Part shown: positions 21,818 through 33,529 of the stretch, in pieces
Layout: each line of letters opens with the position of its first letter
Numbering within the stretch: position 1 is the stretch's first letter
Source: Brachynemurus nebulosus
Taxonomy: Eukaryota; Arthropoda; Insecta; Neuroptera; Myrmeleontidae
Reading direction: 5' to 3'
Length of the DNA: 64,000 nt
NCBI GenBank assembly: GCA_035578155.1
Contig: JAPWDM010000006.1
Span: 14,586,305-14,650,304 of the forward strand
Program-made: the position numbers and the translations under genes
The notes under the pieces: generated by a model
The model's input: the letters and a program-made list of their open reading frames with translations, nothing else
The model's database searches: none
What the model was told of the DNA's origin: nothing

Positions 21818-22439
21818 GGTACCATCACAGTGTGATTTGCCGAAAAATAGTCAATTTTCACAATTTTGCTGTGGATGGATAGGATAGGGGAATGGGGATG
21901 AATATTTTTTTACGATTAATACCATTTGATAAAAATTAAAAAATATTTTTTTTATTCATTTTTATTTATTTTTTATAATTATTATAATTTTTTGAAAAAA
22001 GTGCCTTTAAAAAGGACGAATTGGATTATTAATCTGTAGGTAAACTGCTATGTTCCTTTGAAATTTGCAAAAATGACGACGGTTTGAATAAAAAGTACAA
22101 AATTTCCGTGCGAAAAAATTTGAAAATTTCAAAAAAAAAAGCTTCATAGGAACATAGCTGCTTACCCTCAGATTGATAATTATCCATTTGATTTTTTTTT
22201 CCGATAAAAACTGCGGCCGCAATCGTGGGCACTGAATTTCGGCCTTTTTAAAAGCATTTTGCAAAGAATTATAATAATGATAAAAAATAAATAAAAATAA
22301 ATAAATAAAAATATTTTTGTATTGTTAAATAGTGGTATTAATCGTAAAAAAAATTCATCCCCATTCTGCCATCTTACCCATCCGAAAAAAAAATTGTAAA
22401 AATTGACTGTTTTTCGGCAAATCAAATAGTGATGCTACC
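21818..22439. mobile_element. TTAA-flanked element with ~200-bp inverted arms
   Basis: TTAA lies outside both ends (21814-21817, 22440-22443). The left arm (21818-~22015) and right arm (~22200-22439) are complementary over most of their length. They share GGTA, then GATTTGCCGAAAAA, AATGGGGATGAAT and TTACGATTAATACCA. This is a foldback element of piggyBac target type. The overlapping 67-85-codon frames are by-products of the arms. Confidence 0.85.
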
Positions 22440-22445
22440 TTAAAG

Positions 22446-22629
22446 CAGTGTTGGCATTTGTAACATAATTATAGTACGCTTGACATAATTATTAACGAAT
22501 CATTTGAAAGAATTTTTTCTTTTTCTAACTGCATTTTTGGCCTGTTTCATAATTTTTCAAGAAATATTACGAAATACTCGAATTTGGCGAGCCTGATCAC
22601 ATAACTTAAAAACAAAAATGCCAACACTG
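22446..22629. mobile_element. hAT-type MITE, 184 bp, at the edge of the TTAA element
   Basis: The ends are CAGTGTTGGCATTT and its complement AAATGCCAACACTG. The 8-bp flanks are CCTTAAAG (22438-22445) and CCTTAAGG (22630-22637). The left copy of the duplication contains the last two bases of the TTAA element plus its TTAA, so this element inserted exactly across that older boundary. Confidence 0.9.
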
Positions 22630-22637
22630 CCTTAAGG

Positions 22638-22973
22638 ACAAAGTTATACTTAAAGTATAAACAAAATATTTTTTTTGGTTTTTTATGGTATTTCGAATGG
22701 CAACAAAAAAGATTGGAAAAAGCAAACATTACTTGCATGCATTAAGTTGATCTAAGGCCGTTATAAATTTTATAGTCACGTCAAAACACGCGTTTGGTAT
22801 GATTTTCCAAACAAAAAAACAGAAAAAGCAGTTCGTATCATGTGTTGTCGTCCGTTTTCCCAGTTGTTATAAAACTTGGTTTTAATTCCCCAAAGAGTTT
22901 TAACTATTGTTTTTTGTGCTAATACCACTTGTAAAAACCGATTTCACTCATATAATATGAATGGAACATGTAG
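22638..22973. other. Unassigned AT-rich sequence
   Basis: No gene or element recognised. Confidence 0.3.
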
Positions 22974-23443
22974 TGTATGTATGTTAGGCGTAACGAACGA
23001 AAACGTACATTGGGCGAAAAATTCAACCATAACGCTGGTATGGTTGAATTTCGTGTAAAAAAAAAACAGCTGCATTGCCTTGTCACTGACTTCAAATTCA
23101 TTTTGACTTGTGCTTGCTTCTCGACTTGGGAAAAAGATTTTTTTTTTGAATCAACATACTAAACGAAAATTTTTTTGGATAATTTTTGGCCTGGTGTTAG
23201 GAAATATTTTTTAAAATTTAAAACAGTACATGTCCAGAACATGTTATGGCTCTCGATGAATTACGCGCACAAATTTTCTTTTTTTTTGTTGAGAGTTGAG
23301 AGTCACAACACGATGTCGTTGTTGTTATAGGTGTCACAATGCGAATTTCGCGTTACGGATACTTTTAAGAGGGACAATGCGTTGTGACTGGTTTTTTCGC
23401 CCAATGAACATTTTCGTTCTTTAAGCTTAACATATACATACAT
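22974..23443. mobile_element. Inverted-repeat element, ~470 bp
   Basis: The left arm (TGTATGTATGTTAGGCG, ACGAACGAAAACGTACATTG, GGCGAAAAA) is matched in reverse at 23371-23443. The left arm also contains a small internal hairpin, ATTCAACCAT with its complement ATGGTTGAAT. No coding domain is recognised, and frames inside are shadows. Confidence 0.65.
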
Positions 23444-23864
23444 GTAAATGGTATTTGCTTTTTTGTTTATAGTTCTCACAAAGTGTTTATGTTACTGCGT
23501 ATCCAAATTGATTTTTTATTGTCTGGAAGAAAATATTTTGGAATCTTTATAAGTTCAACATTTTTCGATCTATAAACACAAAATTTTACGTACAGGTGGT
23601 AGATGTCAGGTAAGATACAGTCAAAAACGATTTTTTTAACCGTTTAAGATACTTTTTCGAAACTTTAGGTATTGAAAAGCGGGGACGAAAAATTATTTTC
23701 ACATACAACACCCTATGGAGTATATTGGTAGGAGGGATTCACAAAATAAAGTTAAGACTTCTTTTACAAATTTTCGTTCTTCATGACTTTTTTTGTTTCA
23801 TATAGCCAAAGAGTAACTATTGCAAGCAGACGAAGATTTCGACTCGGGTAGTGACAATGATATT
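23444..23864. other. Unassigned AT-rich sequence
   Basis: Nothing recognised. Confidence 0.3.
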
Positions 23865-24275
23865 TTTTCAATTTCGAATATTATCGAGTGCTTGTGAAAC
23901 ACTACTACGTAGTATGACAAACTTTAGTTTGCATTTTAAACACACGCAGTATTCATATATTCACTTATCGTTCAGCTAAACTGAAACTTTAAGCACTCGA
24001 CCTCCTTGGTTAACATGACCAAAACCCGCATGTAAATTAAAAATCACAAAGTGAAATTAATATTTTAAATTGAAAAATTGTAACTGTTTCTCGCATTAAA
24101 GTATCAATACACATAGGTGGTTGAATGATTATTGGATTGGGGCGTCTGTCGAACAAAAGATTGTTAGTCTAGTGGCAAGACATCTGGCTAGTTACCGGGA
24201 GAGCCTGGGTTCGATTCCCAGACGATTCAGTTTGATAATTTTTTCAATCACTTTGTGATTTTTAATTTAAATGAT
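23865..24275. mobile_element. tRNA-headed composite repeat, copy 2
   Basis: Same architecture as 13755-14135. The first module is bounded by TCGAGTGCTT (23884-23893) and AAGCACTCGA (23991-24000). The second module is bounded by a perfect 21-bp inverted repeat at 24034-24054 and 24248-24268. Inside the second module is one tRNA-like sequence followed by CAGTTTGATAATTTTTTCAA. Confidence 0.8.
24159..24229 (+). repeat. tRNA-like sequence (SINE head)
   Basis: A box TAGTCTAGTGG, B box GGGTTCGATTCCC and a seven-base anticodon-type loop CTAGTTA (triplet AGT) with a five-pair stem (two G-T pairs). The acceptor stem has several mismatches, so a working tRNA is unlikely. The tRNA family differs from that in the 14-kb copy. 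Confidence 0.72.
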
Positions 24276-26012
24276 ATTTTTATAAATATTTTCTTGTGTG
24301 CCATTTAAATATTTCGCTATGTGTCACATTTAATATTAAACCCTATAAATATCGGTGTGTACATGTTTTTACTCACAATTCAGGAAATATTTTAACAAAA
24401 TTTTAACAAAAGATTAACCAGGATAATAGTAATCATAACATGACCATTTTTTATAGGAAATAACAAAAGTTACACACACATAACTAGAAGTCATTTTGTT
24501 CACGCCTCTTGTAAATTTATTAATCTGGACGTTTATTGTGTTTTTACAAAAAAAAAAAAAAAATTCTCGAATACAGTTCTAAAAAATAATTTTGCTTGAT
24601 TTTTGTAAATTAGAATTTTATTTCTATATTCTTTCTTTTGAACTGTAGCGCCACAGTTGGGTTTTGAAAAAGCTTCACTCTCAAAACGATTTCTTTGTTC
24701 AAAAATTAAAAATTTCTCTGAATTTTTTTTTTTTTTTTTGAAGCAAAAAAAGCTTTTTTTTGGAATCAAAAAAATATTTTTTTGGTTAATTAGTAAAAAT
24801 AAAATTATTTCTCCGAATCAAAAAATATTTTTATGATTCAAAGGAAAACATTTAATTAAAAACTTAATAATTTATTTTAAACTCATATCGAAAGAAAAAG
24901 GTTCAGATAGTCATATTATTTACAAATCAAGTACAATTGTAAGTTAAATATTAAATAGAAACAATAAATATTTTATTCCAAAAATTGTAAGAAATTCTAG
25001 TTACTGATGACGAAACCCTGACTTAATGCGTGTCTAGCACACACTTGGTGAATTTCTTTTAATGTGTTAGTTTGAGCTAATTTCAAAACTACACAACTGA
25101 TTTTAAAAAAAAATTTTTCGCTAGTGAATAAGGGGTACACTTTATATTAATATAGGCTACGTTTAAATGGCTAAAATTGTTCTGTACGGTCCTGACCTCC
25201 AACAAGGAAGATTTTATACAAAGTTTGTTCTGGGAAAAATAAACGTGTAGTTGAAATCGTTCCCCAGCTTTCCGAGGACTCAAAAATTTTTCAAATAAAC
25301 GGTTGGGAACGAATCTTGAGCAGATATTTTATTAAAATTCCGAAAGAAATGAACATCACCTTAGAGGGAATGTCCAGGATCTCGGGGCCCCCAAAAAGGT
25401 CCAAAATTGAAGTGCTCCTAAAATTATTAAAATCCGTTTCCACAAAAATCTCTGAAGTGTGTCAACTACTACTCTGAAGTGTGTTAACTGTCAACTAGCA
25501 AAAAACATCAACTAGTTTTTTCAACTAGTTGACGAAATTACCCAACACTAATTTTTTGTCGATATCAATCAAAAAGCTATTAAATGCAGTGAATCATACC
25601 AATCTTGTTCGAAATTCACAACAAACAGAATCAAAACTTTTATGTGGAACTGATTTTTGACGTTAAATTAAAAGCGATACCTAAACACATAGGTACACTT
25701 GGTACATTTTACTGTTATTTACAAAACTAAAAATAGACAAATCTATAGCAAGTTATCATTCAAACATTCATTCAATTGTTCCCGAAACAAAGGAAATTAA
25801 ATAAATTGAGAAGGTGTAACAATTTTACGGATGCGTAGTAACCAGCATGAGTACTGTTTGTCCGCATAGGTGGGCAAGTTTAAAGGTAAATCCAAAAGTA
25901 TAAATATTTTTGATTTATAATTTTTCTAAAAGAAGAATTTATTAAGAACAAATCAGTATACAAATCAGTATTTTAATACAAGTTTTTTTTTTTTAAAATT
26001 CGTCTTTTAAAG
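24276..26012. other. Unassigned AT-rich sequence
   Basis: No gene supported. Poly-A (24548-24562) and poly-T (24724-24740) runs; a CAACTAG-rich palindromic patch at 25490-25535. Frames of 64-78 codons here are low-complexity. Confidence 0.3.
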
Positions 26013-26166
26013 CAGGGGTTCTTAAAATTTTACGTCGACAGACCAATTTGTAAATAAGAAAATATTTGGTGGACCAAGAAAATGCATTCGTTTATTGAAA
26101 TTTCGTTCAACCCGTCGGCGGCGATCCCAGAGCGACTTTTGATCAACCCACTCTTCTAATTTACAA
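26013..26166 (+). mobile_element. hAT-like 5' terminal fragment
   Basis: CAGGGGTTCTTAAAATTTTA followed by a GACAGACCAATTTG tract resembles hAT ends. No matching right end was located. It may continue beyond the nested insertion at 26175. Confidence 0.4.
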
Positions 26167-26174
26167 AATGAATG

Positions 26175-26357
26175 CAGGCCCGCCGAGAGGGTGAGGTAGC
26201 CGGGATTGCAGCCCCGAGGTCCGGGCTTGAGGAGGGGACCCGTAGCTGTCGGAAGAAAAGTTAAAAGTTTTTTTTACTCACCACTGGTTTTTTTGGGAGG
26301 AAATTCTTAAAAAATTCCGTTTACACCCGTAGCCCACCATTTCTCTTCACAGCCCTG
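26175..26357. mobile_element. hAT-type MITE, 183 bp, with perfect 8-bp duplication
   Basis: The flanks are AATGAATG on both sides (26167-26174, 26358-26365). The ends are CAGGCCCGCCGAGAGGG and, in reverse, CAGGGCTGTGAAGAGAAAT. Related copies begin at 31551 (CAGGGCCATGAAGAGAAAT) and 63959 (CAGGGCTGTGGAGTGAAAT). Confidence 0.9.
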
Positions 26358-26724
26358 AATGAATGTAACGGGAGTTATACTTTTGGAGAACGCGGGCCGT
26401 ATTTTTGGCTGCATTGGCTGAATTTTCCATTATTTTCTAATCCACTATCGATTTATGCTTTATCCATTCTTGAAAAAAAAACTATAACTGTCATTCATTT
26501 GAAGTAAAAAATATTGAATTCCTAAATTTTCTTTATTTTAGAAAATTACAAGATATGTATTTTGTCATGTAGACGTTTATATATGGTCGTAAATAAGAAA
26601 CAACAAATTGACTAATTTCTAGTACAGTTTGGGTGTTGCTTTTGAAGATTGCTACAGAAAATTATATCAGTGATTCTTCACCAGCAAATTTTACACTTGT
26701 TAGAGTTATTTAATTTTAATAACA

Positions 26725-26805
26725 CTATGGGGCCCGAGCACTTTCACAGTAAACTTCCCCGGAAGCCGACAATATTTTTAAAGAAATTTTATATAAACAA
26801 ATACA
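26725..26805. repeat. Short dispersed repeat shared with 61.6 kb
   Basis: About 80 bp including GCACTTTCACAGTAAACTTC and CCCGGAAGCCG is repeated in reverse orientation at 61565-61645. The match is close, but the larger element is not identified. Confidence 0.7.
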
Positions 26806-27693
26806 TAAAATAATTCAAAATATACATATATGTGGTACGTACCCACATATATTTAACATTCAAACACATTCAAATCAATTAGAGAATTACAGAAAGTTTA
26901 GATAACAAACTGGTAAAAATAAATAAAAAAAAATACTTTTATTAGTTTTTATATTGTTTATTTTAATATTTTTTATAGAAACTAAGAGAGTAGTGTGTGT
27001 TGGTGTTTGTGTGAGTCCAGTATATACACACACCGGTGTGGTAACATCGCACATATACCTACATAATGCGTAATCAATTAATCATTGATTGCGACTGACC
27101 TCTGCGGTTGTTTCGATTATTTTCGGATCCTGAAGCCGTAGCTGTAAATTTCATGAAGAGGGTAAAATAACCATAGTAACGGTGTTCCTCTCGGTGCGAA
27201 CACACAGTAGTACAAATACAACGACCTAAAAAGTTTCCTTTTTTGTGTACGTGTGTATGAAAGGAATTCAATAGCTGAACGAAATAAAGTGTAGGGGCTA
27301 CACTGTGCACGTGTTACATTTTTGGAATCCCGTGGGCACAATATATGAAAAACGATATGCCTTGATTGTATCGAGTACAAAACACCTTGCTTGCCTGGTG
27401 TGCAAAGTAATTCATCACCACCGAGAAAGAAACGAGGAAGAAGAGTGAATGACGACGGAGTAGTGGGTAAGTTGTCATTCAGGCAAAAGTGTGCCTCAAA
27501 ATAAGAAATATCAATACATTAATGTGCCGGTATGAATTAAGTTTTTCCACGTAATTTGACCTAGATTCTTTTGTAGAATTCTTATGTTAAAAGTATTTTT
27601 TCGTTCCTTTATTCAACTTTTAGATAGTGTCCGGGAAAATAAGACATTTAATGATTTGCAGTTTTTTTTTTTGCTTCATAGTGTATAAGGAAA
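26806..27693. other. Unassigned, locally GC-richer sequence
   Basis: 27000-27480 has more mixed composition than its surroundings and two overlapping minus-strand frames (27074-27380), neither recognisable. A consensus-like splice donor (GTGGGTAAGTT) lies at 27463-27473. No gene can be claimed. Confidence 0.25.
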
Positions 27694-28254
<561 letters not shown>

Positions 28255-28802
28255 GTGTGTACTGAAAAGACTGTACAGTTTCTGTTACTAAAAAAGATTG
28301 AGTTAACTTGAGTTAGTGAAATGACTAAAAGAATTTTGGAAAGCCTTTATTAACTGACGCTATAATTTTACATTAAAATATTGATATTACTCTAACTAAT
28401 GCACTATTGTTAATTTAACAAAATATTTTTAAAAAACACAAATCATAAAATAAATTTATAAATATATCAGATATCCATAGTTTTCAGTCATGTTTTCTTA
28501 AAACAAGTTTTATCTAATCATAAAATTTACGATTTCAACTTTAATATTTATCTAAAAACCTAAAAAAAATTGTTCTGTCCATTTAAAAAAAAATATTTGT
28601 AAGGTATATAATGTGGTTTAAAGTCTTGAGACTTTTTTCGTCTATAACAGACGCCACTCTTATTATTATTTGTAAACGTTATTAACCGTACAAGTTTCTT
28701 TTTACAAAACACTATTATTTATACATTTTTATGATGTGGGTGGAGGACAAGGAAAGTGGTGGTGGACTAGGATTTGAAAGGTGTGCGTCTGCAGTCGTCT
28801 TC
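28255..28802. other. Unassigned AT-rich sequence
   Basis: Nothing recognised. Confidence 0.3.
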
Positions 28803-28949
28803 TTAAAGGAACTATGCCGATATATTCATCTGAAACTGTGAAGGGAAACTTCAGAAAACCTTCACGGGCCTAGCCAGCCGTGGAATTTGAACCCTCGACC
28901 TACCAGTTCGCATGTGCCAGTGCCTAAACATGCTCGGCCACTCCGATGG
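28803..28949 (-). mobile_element. tRNA-derived SINE, copy 1
   Basis: Read on the minus strand, the head has an A-box-like GGAGTGGCCGAGCATG and B box GGGTTCAAATTCC, as in Leu- or Ser-type tRNAs. The body includes the hairpin GTGAAGGTTTTCTGAAGTTT plus CCCTTCAC and ends CGGCATAGTTCCTTT. A second, more decayed copy is at 40419-40558 in the same orientation. Confidence 0.75.
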
Positions 28950-29048
28950 TGAAAAAAAATATAAACATAAAAATTAATTTTGTTCTTCATAATAAAAGTA
29001 TAATTATAGTACAGTACCTATCTGTATTCAAGACTAAACAGTACTGAT

Positions 29049-29130
29049 GGTCCTATGACGCAGTCGACGAAGACACCGCATAAATTTTTGAAATCACAGA
29101 TGTTGTTGGTTCAATTCATAGATATGCCAA
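29049..29130 (+). repeat. Probable tRNA-like SINE head, decayed
   Basis: ATGACGCAGTCGACGAAGAC resembles an A box and GTTGGTTCAATTC a B box, about 40 bp apart. The remaining arms are degenerate. It is unrelated in sequence to the adjacent SINE. Confidence 0.45.
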
Positions 29131-31148
29131 CAGCAGTTTTAATTTTGAAAAATACGTCGTAAATATTAAGTACGTACTTGCAAGTAAAGGTCTTGAAGTG
29201 ATAATTCCCAATTTTGATGAAACTTGGTAGGTGTGTAGAATCACTAAAAACGGTGGATTCGGATTCTAGTGACCTTGAAACGTGGAGATATGTCCAAATT
29301 AGCGATTCGTAAGATCGGGCCTATTACAATAACATCCAAGGGGAAGTTAACTAAAGCTACCGGAATTTGTATAGAGCCCTTAATTTGGTAAGAATAAAAT
29401 TATAATAAAATTTTATCCAATATATTTGTTTAAATATTAATTGTAGAGTATAAATACAATAAATAAAACGATTTAAAAAGTTATTTTTAAAGATATTATA
29501 AGTAAAATATTCAGTGCATATGTAAGATTTTAGATTAAGATTTGAGCTTTTAGCTTTAACGTAACGACTTTTAGCAAAAATAGGTAAACTAGTATTTTTG
29601 ATGTAGTTTTCATATTTGATATTAGTATTTTGAGTGGTCGAACCATATTCACCCTATTTCAAAATTTACCCTCAATTTTATAGTCAAGACCCCTCCAGTG
29701 GGCCCGACTCTGGATTTGAGTACATCGGTAGAAAGATTTCTAAAAATGAAGGGTTGTGTCAATTTAAACTTTTTTTCTATCTGTTACAGTTTTCGAGTAA
29801 TTTAACAAAATTAAATTTTTATCCCAACTTTGGGGGTGGATTTCACCACTCAAAATGGCGTTTTTGGCCGATGAAAAAAAAGCGTGTTAGCTGTTTGTGT
29901 TCTATGCACCTACCAAAATCGGGAATTATCATTGCAAGACCTTTAGTTGTTAGAAGATATAGTTACCAAAAAATTAAATAATTCGAAAAAAATGAAGGAA
30001 ACAAACGCAATGTGGTCTCACAATCTTTTATTACTTTAAAAACACCCTGTATGGCTGACTATTGTCTAATAGCCATGGAACAACTCTACATTAATTTATT
30101 AATATCGATGTACACATATTATATTGTATATATTTATATGATAATAAGCAGCAACACTATCTTATAAACATATCATCATATAATATATGCATATTATACT
30201 ATACATATTTACTCATGTAGAAACCTTTCTTACCTACCGTAGAATATATTATACAACAAAAAACTTTCCCAGTTTCTAGTTACGTCTATGTATATATAAA
30301 GGATTGATGTCTTGAAGAGATAGTGACGACAAGTTAGAAACATACTATAATATAATGTATATGCATACACTCAGACCTGTTCTTGTACAATTAATTTGTG
30401 GTAAGGTTGGTTGTTCACTGTTCAAACCACAGAGCACTAGAGACAACATACCTGTCTCTATACTACTGGAACCAGTGTAATCAATAAGAGATAGAAAATA
30501 TGTTATATACGTGCACGGTGTTTACTTTGTATTTGTGCGGTAAACTGTGTTAGTGTGGTGGCCGTCACGTGACCCTGCTTCGCATACATATGTGTGATAC
30601 CACAACGCTACGTGTGGGGGTTCTACAATGCTAACAACAATCAAATCCATTGTCTTGTGACTGCCCTACACTCAGCGACTTCTACTGAGAAAGTGACTAC
30701 TTAGTAGCCTAATGTGCACAGAAGTGCACACTGTAGATTACACGATAGAGATAGTTGCTGTACTTCTGTACTCTGGGGTCCAAATGTATTACATCATAAG
30801 TATACACATCATTTCAACAACCAGTTTCATTATATACATATATTTATGTAGATATTGCAATTTTTGTACATATGTATATATAATTAAAGAAAAGGGGTAA
30901 TTCTTTGGTAATGGGAGCCACCCAAAACATTTTAAAGATACTTTTTCCATTTTTACAATTTAAAAGTAGACAGTTTCTGTAGAGTAGACATGAACAAAGT
31001 GACCCATGCGTAAGCCTATTGAAATCAATTTCCTCAATTTTTTCCGAACAATGGAAAACACGAGTGGATGAAACTGTTATGTAACATTTTTTTTTAAATA
31101 ATTTTACAGTAGAAGCGTTTGAATGTTTTTATTTACATGTCCTATTGC
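29131..31148. other. Unassigned sequence
   Basis: No gene supported. The sequence AAAACACCCTGTATG ending at ~30052 looks like a single TA-target transposon end. The 115-codon frame at 29634-29981 reads through mixed sequence without a recognisable domain. Confidence 0.3.
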
Positions 31149-31225
31149 ATCTAATGAAACCAAATTTTAATATATGATACATTAGAATCTAATGAAACCA
31201 AATTTTAATATATGATACTTTAACA
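31149..31225. repeat. 38-bp tandem duplication
   Basis: Two copies of a unit with CTAATGAAACCAAATTTTAA and TATATGATAC lie at a 38-bp period. Confidence 0.85.
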
Positions 31226-31550
31226 TAGAATATTTCAAAATTTGGCAAAAAATGAATTTTTGAAAAAATTTTACATAACACCTTCATCTACTCATGTCTT
31301 CAATTGCGACACAAAAGACAGAAGTAATATCAATCTATAGTCTCTTCTAATAAGTAGTATCTATCATACATAAATAAATTGACTGGTATAAATTCAATAG
31401 CTTAATACAAACAATTTAATTTTATAATACAAAATTTCAATCAGCATTTTTGAAGATATTTATAAACCGATTTGGGCGTTTAAAATTTTTATCGTTGCTG
31501 TTACTTATACACTAGGCGATTGTGAAAATAAATCAAGGGGGATTTGTTTT
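31226..31550. other. Unassigned AT-rich sequence
   Basis: Nothing recognised. Confidence 0.3.
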
Positions 31551-31697
31551 CAGGGCCATGAAGAGAAATAACAGGCCTCGGGGACAAAAAAGTTCTCAAA
31601 ATTCTTCCCCAAAATACTTTAACGTTTTACCCGGGCTCCTTCTTACTGGTTCCGGATCGGGGGCTACAGTCACAGCTGCCTGCCTCTCGTTCCAAAT
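31551..31697. mobile_element. hAT-type MITE relative of 26175, right boundary unclear
   Basis: It starts CAGGGCCATGAAGAGAAAT and its far side (in reverse, ACGAGAGGCAGGCAGCTGTG) aligns with the CGAGAGGGTGAGGTAGCCGG end at 26184. The 64-codon frame over it is a shadow. No clear target duplication. Confidence 0.6.
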
Positions 31698-31787
31698 TCC
31701 ACAGTCTAAAATTTAACTCCCAGTTACCCCTACCAGTGTAGTCTTGAAAAATTTTTTACCACTGAATAGTTTTTGAAAAATAATTCG

Positions 31788-31888
31788 GTTAGGTTACACC
31801 AAATTTCGTTAGGCCCCGTTAGGTTATACCAAATTTCGTTAGGTCCCGTTAGGTTAGACCAAATTTTGTTAGGTCCCGTTAGGTTAGA
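31788..31888. repeat. 30-bp tandem array rich in TTAGG
   Basis: Three full units (31788, 31818, 31848) and a partial fourth. Each unit reads GTTAGGTTA, ACCAAATTTCGTTAGG and CCCC, or close variants. Each unit holds two copies of TTAGG, the telomeric pentamer of many insects. Confidence 0.92.
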
Positions 31889-32864
31889 TACGAGAACACG
31901 CATAGGTACCTACCTCCTGCCGAGGTAGGGGGGATGGAGGTTTTCACTCCAAAACTTACTACTCAGTTGTCATTTAAACCTTCTTCTCTTTGAAAATAAT
32001 AGGTTTCTTATGAAATTTTTTGACGTATTTTTGGCCTTTCAAAACGATTTCTCCCATAATCAAAGAATTACCCAATATTTAAAAATGTTCCCAAGTTCCC
32101 ATGTGTAAATTAATTCTTTATCTAAAAAAGAAATTTCTGGTGACATCATAAGGTTTTTCGTGATGTATTTATATTTTTTTGTAGTTATTTATGAAATTTC
32201 GGTATATTTCCTTTTGTCTATGTTCTCCGCGCAAGGGAAGGTTACAGTGTACTAACAAATACATTACAACGAAACTATTATTGGGTGTATTTCGAGAGCT
32301 ATTTGTATTAAAAGTTAGACACCTTCATGTGTGTGTTGATATCTGCATAATAGTATTATAGTTGTTACCCTACTTATTTTAAATGTTTAAATGTTTTGTT
32401 CTAAATAGATATAGAATGGGGTGGTAAAAGTGATTGTTAAGTATGTCGTCCAACAACTTTCCCCACTTCCGTCGATAAAGAATTTGTTTATTTTTTAAGT
32501 AATTTAACTCTTTCGTCCGTATAGGGTGTATAAGAAAGCTATAGCTATAAGAAGGGAAAATATATCAATCAGATCAATTTGAATATATGCAGTTTTCACT
32601 GGATTGTTTTCGGGACTCTGAGGAACTCAGAAAATCAAAAATCCAGCTGGAAATGTTCCGGATTTGGACTTTTGTTTGTGTAGCTTTGTTGGGCCCATGC
32701 CTTAGCAACCCGGGTTCACCCAAACATTTTGAAAAAGCAAAAAAAGGAAAAATTAATAAAACGATTTATCGTTTTTTTATCGTTTTTTTGTATTTTTTAT
32801 AAACGTTATAAGAGCATAAAACTCTCTACAAATTTTGTTTCACTTTTCGATGCGTTTAGCTGTT
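31889..32864. other. Unassigned sequence upstream of the pogo relic
   Basis: The 71-codon frame at 32587-32802 has no recognisable domain. It could be decayed element sequence, but I cannot show it. Confidence 0.3.
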
Positions 32865-33089
32865 TTGGATCTAGTTCAAGTGACGACGATGTAGCTGACT
32901 CTCTTCTTCAACTAATGAAGACGACAGCGAGAATGATTGTGAATGTCCCTATTGTGGTTAGTCGTATTTAACAGACAAAAGGGCGAGAAGTGGATCATTT
33001 GTACAAAGTGTCGCATTTGGTTTCACAAACAATGTTCGGGAACGGAAGATTACAAAACGTTTATTTGTGATTATTGTTTAGACGGTTAA
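32865..33089 (+). pseudogene. pogo-type transposase C-terminus with PHD finger
   Basis: An acidic linker (SSTNEDDSEND) leads into CECPYCG. A one-base frameshift follows near 32955, then NRQKGEKWIICTKCRIWFHK, QCSGTEDYKTFICDYC and LDG, with stop TAA at 33087-33089. The CxxC, CxxC, HxxC, CxxC ligand pattern is that of the PHD-type finger at the C-terminus of many insect pogo/Tigger transposases. All zinc ligands survive despite the frameshift. The catalytic DDE region is not found upstream. Confidence 0.85.
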
Positions 33090-33527
33090 TTAAGAGCGTA
33101 ATATAAGTAAAACTATAAAATTTTAAGTCTAATTTACGTATGATTAAACATATATTAATGTAATTCTATGAAATTTTGTTCTACTGAAGAATAAACAATA
33201 TTATTTTGTCTAAATGTGTTTTTTTTTTTGTTCATAATCCATGTCTAACATTGTCACAGAAATAATAGCCTAATATCGTACAGGGCGATATTTTGACCAC
33301 TATTGGTGGGCGATATTGAGACGACATTTCATGAAGCGGTCAAAACCAGTTTTTTCATTAATTACAAAAAGATATATTATATACATGTTTAATCAATTCT
33401 CAACTATTTAGTACTCCAAGAGTATTAAAAGAACTAAACAGAAGTACAAGTGGGGCTAATTAGAAAGTAAAAATAGCAGAGAAAATTTTAATTTTCAAAA
33501 TTGGTGCGATATTAGGCACACTTCCCC
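32865..33527 (+). mobile_element. pogo-type element, 3' part
   Basis: The right end, read in reverse, is GGGGAAGTGTGCCTAATATC followed by GCACC, with TA just outside (33528-33529). Variants of its GCGATATTAGGC motif recur at about 33269, 33287 and 33310. It contains the C-terminal PHD-finger relic. No left end with the same sequence was found upstream, so the element is truncated or its left end has diverged. Confidence 0.65.
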
Positions 33528-33529
33528 TA

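Noticed and set aside
24159..24229. Genuine tRNA gene (AGT-type loop)
   Set aside because: The acceptor stem has several mismatches, and the flanks match the composite repeat at 13.8 kb.
27463..27473. Splice donor marking a host exon
   Set aside because: The consensus fits, but no convincing coding frame precedes it and no partner acceptor is identifiable.
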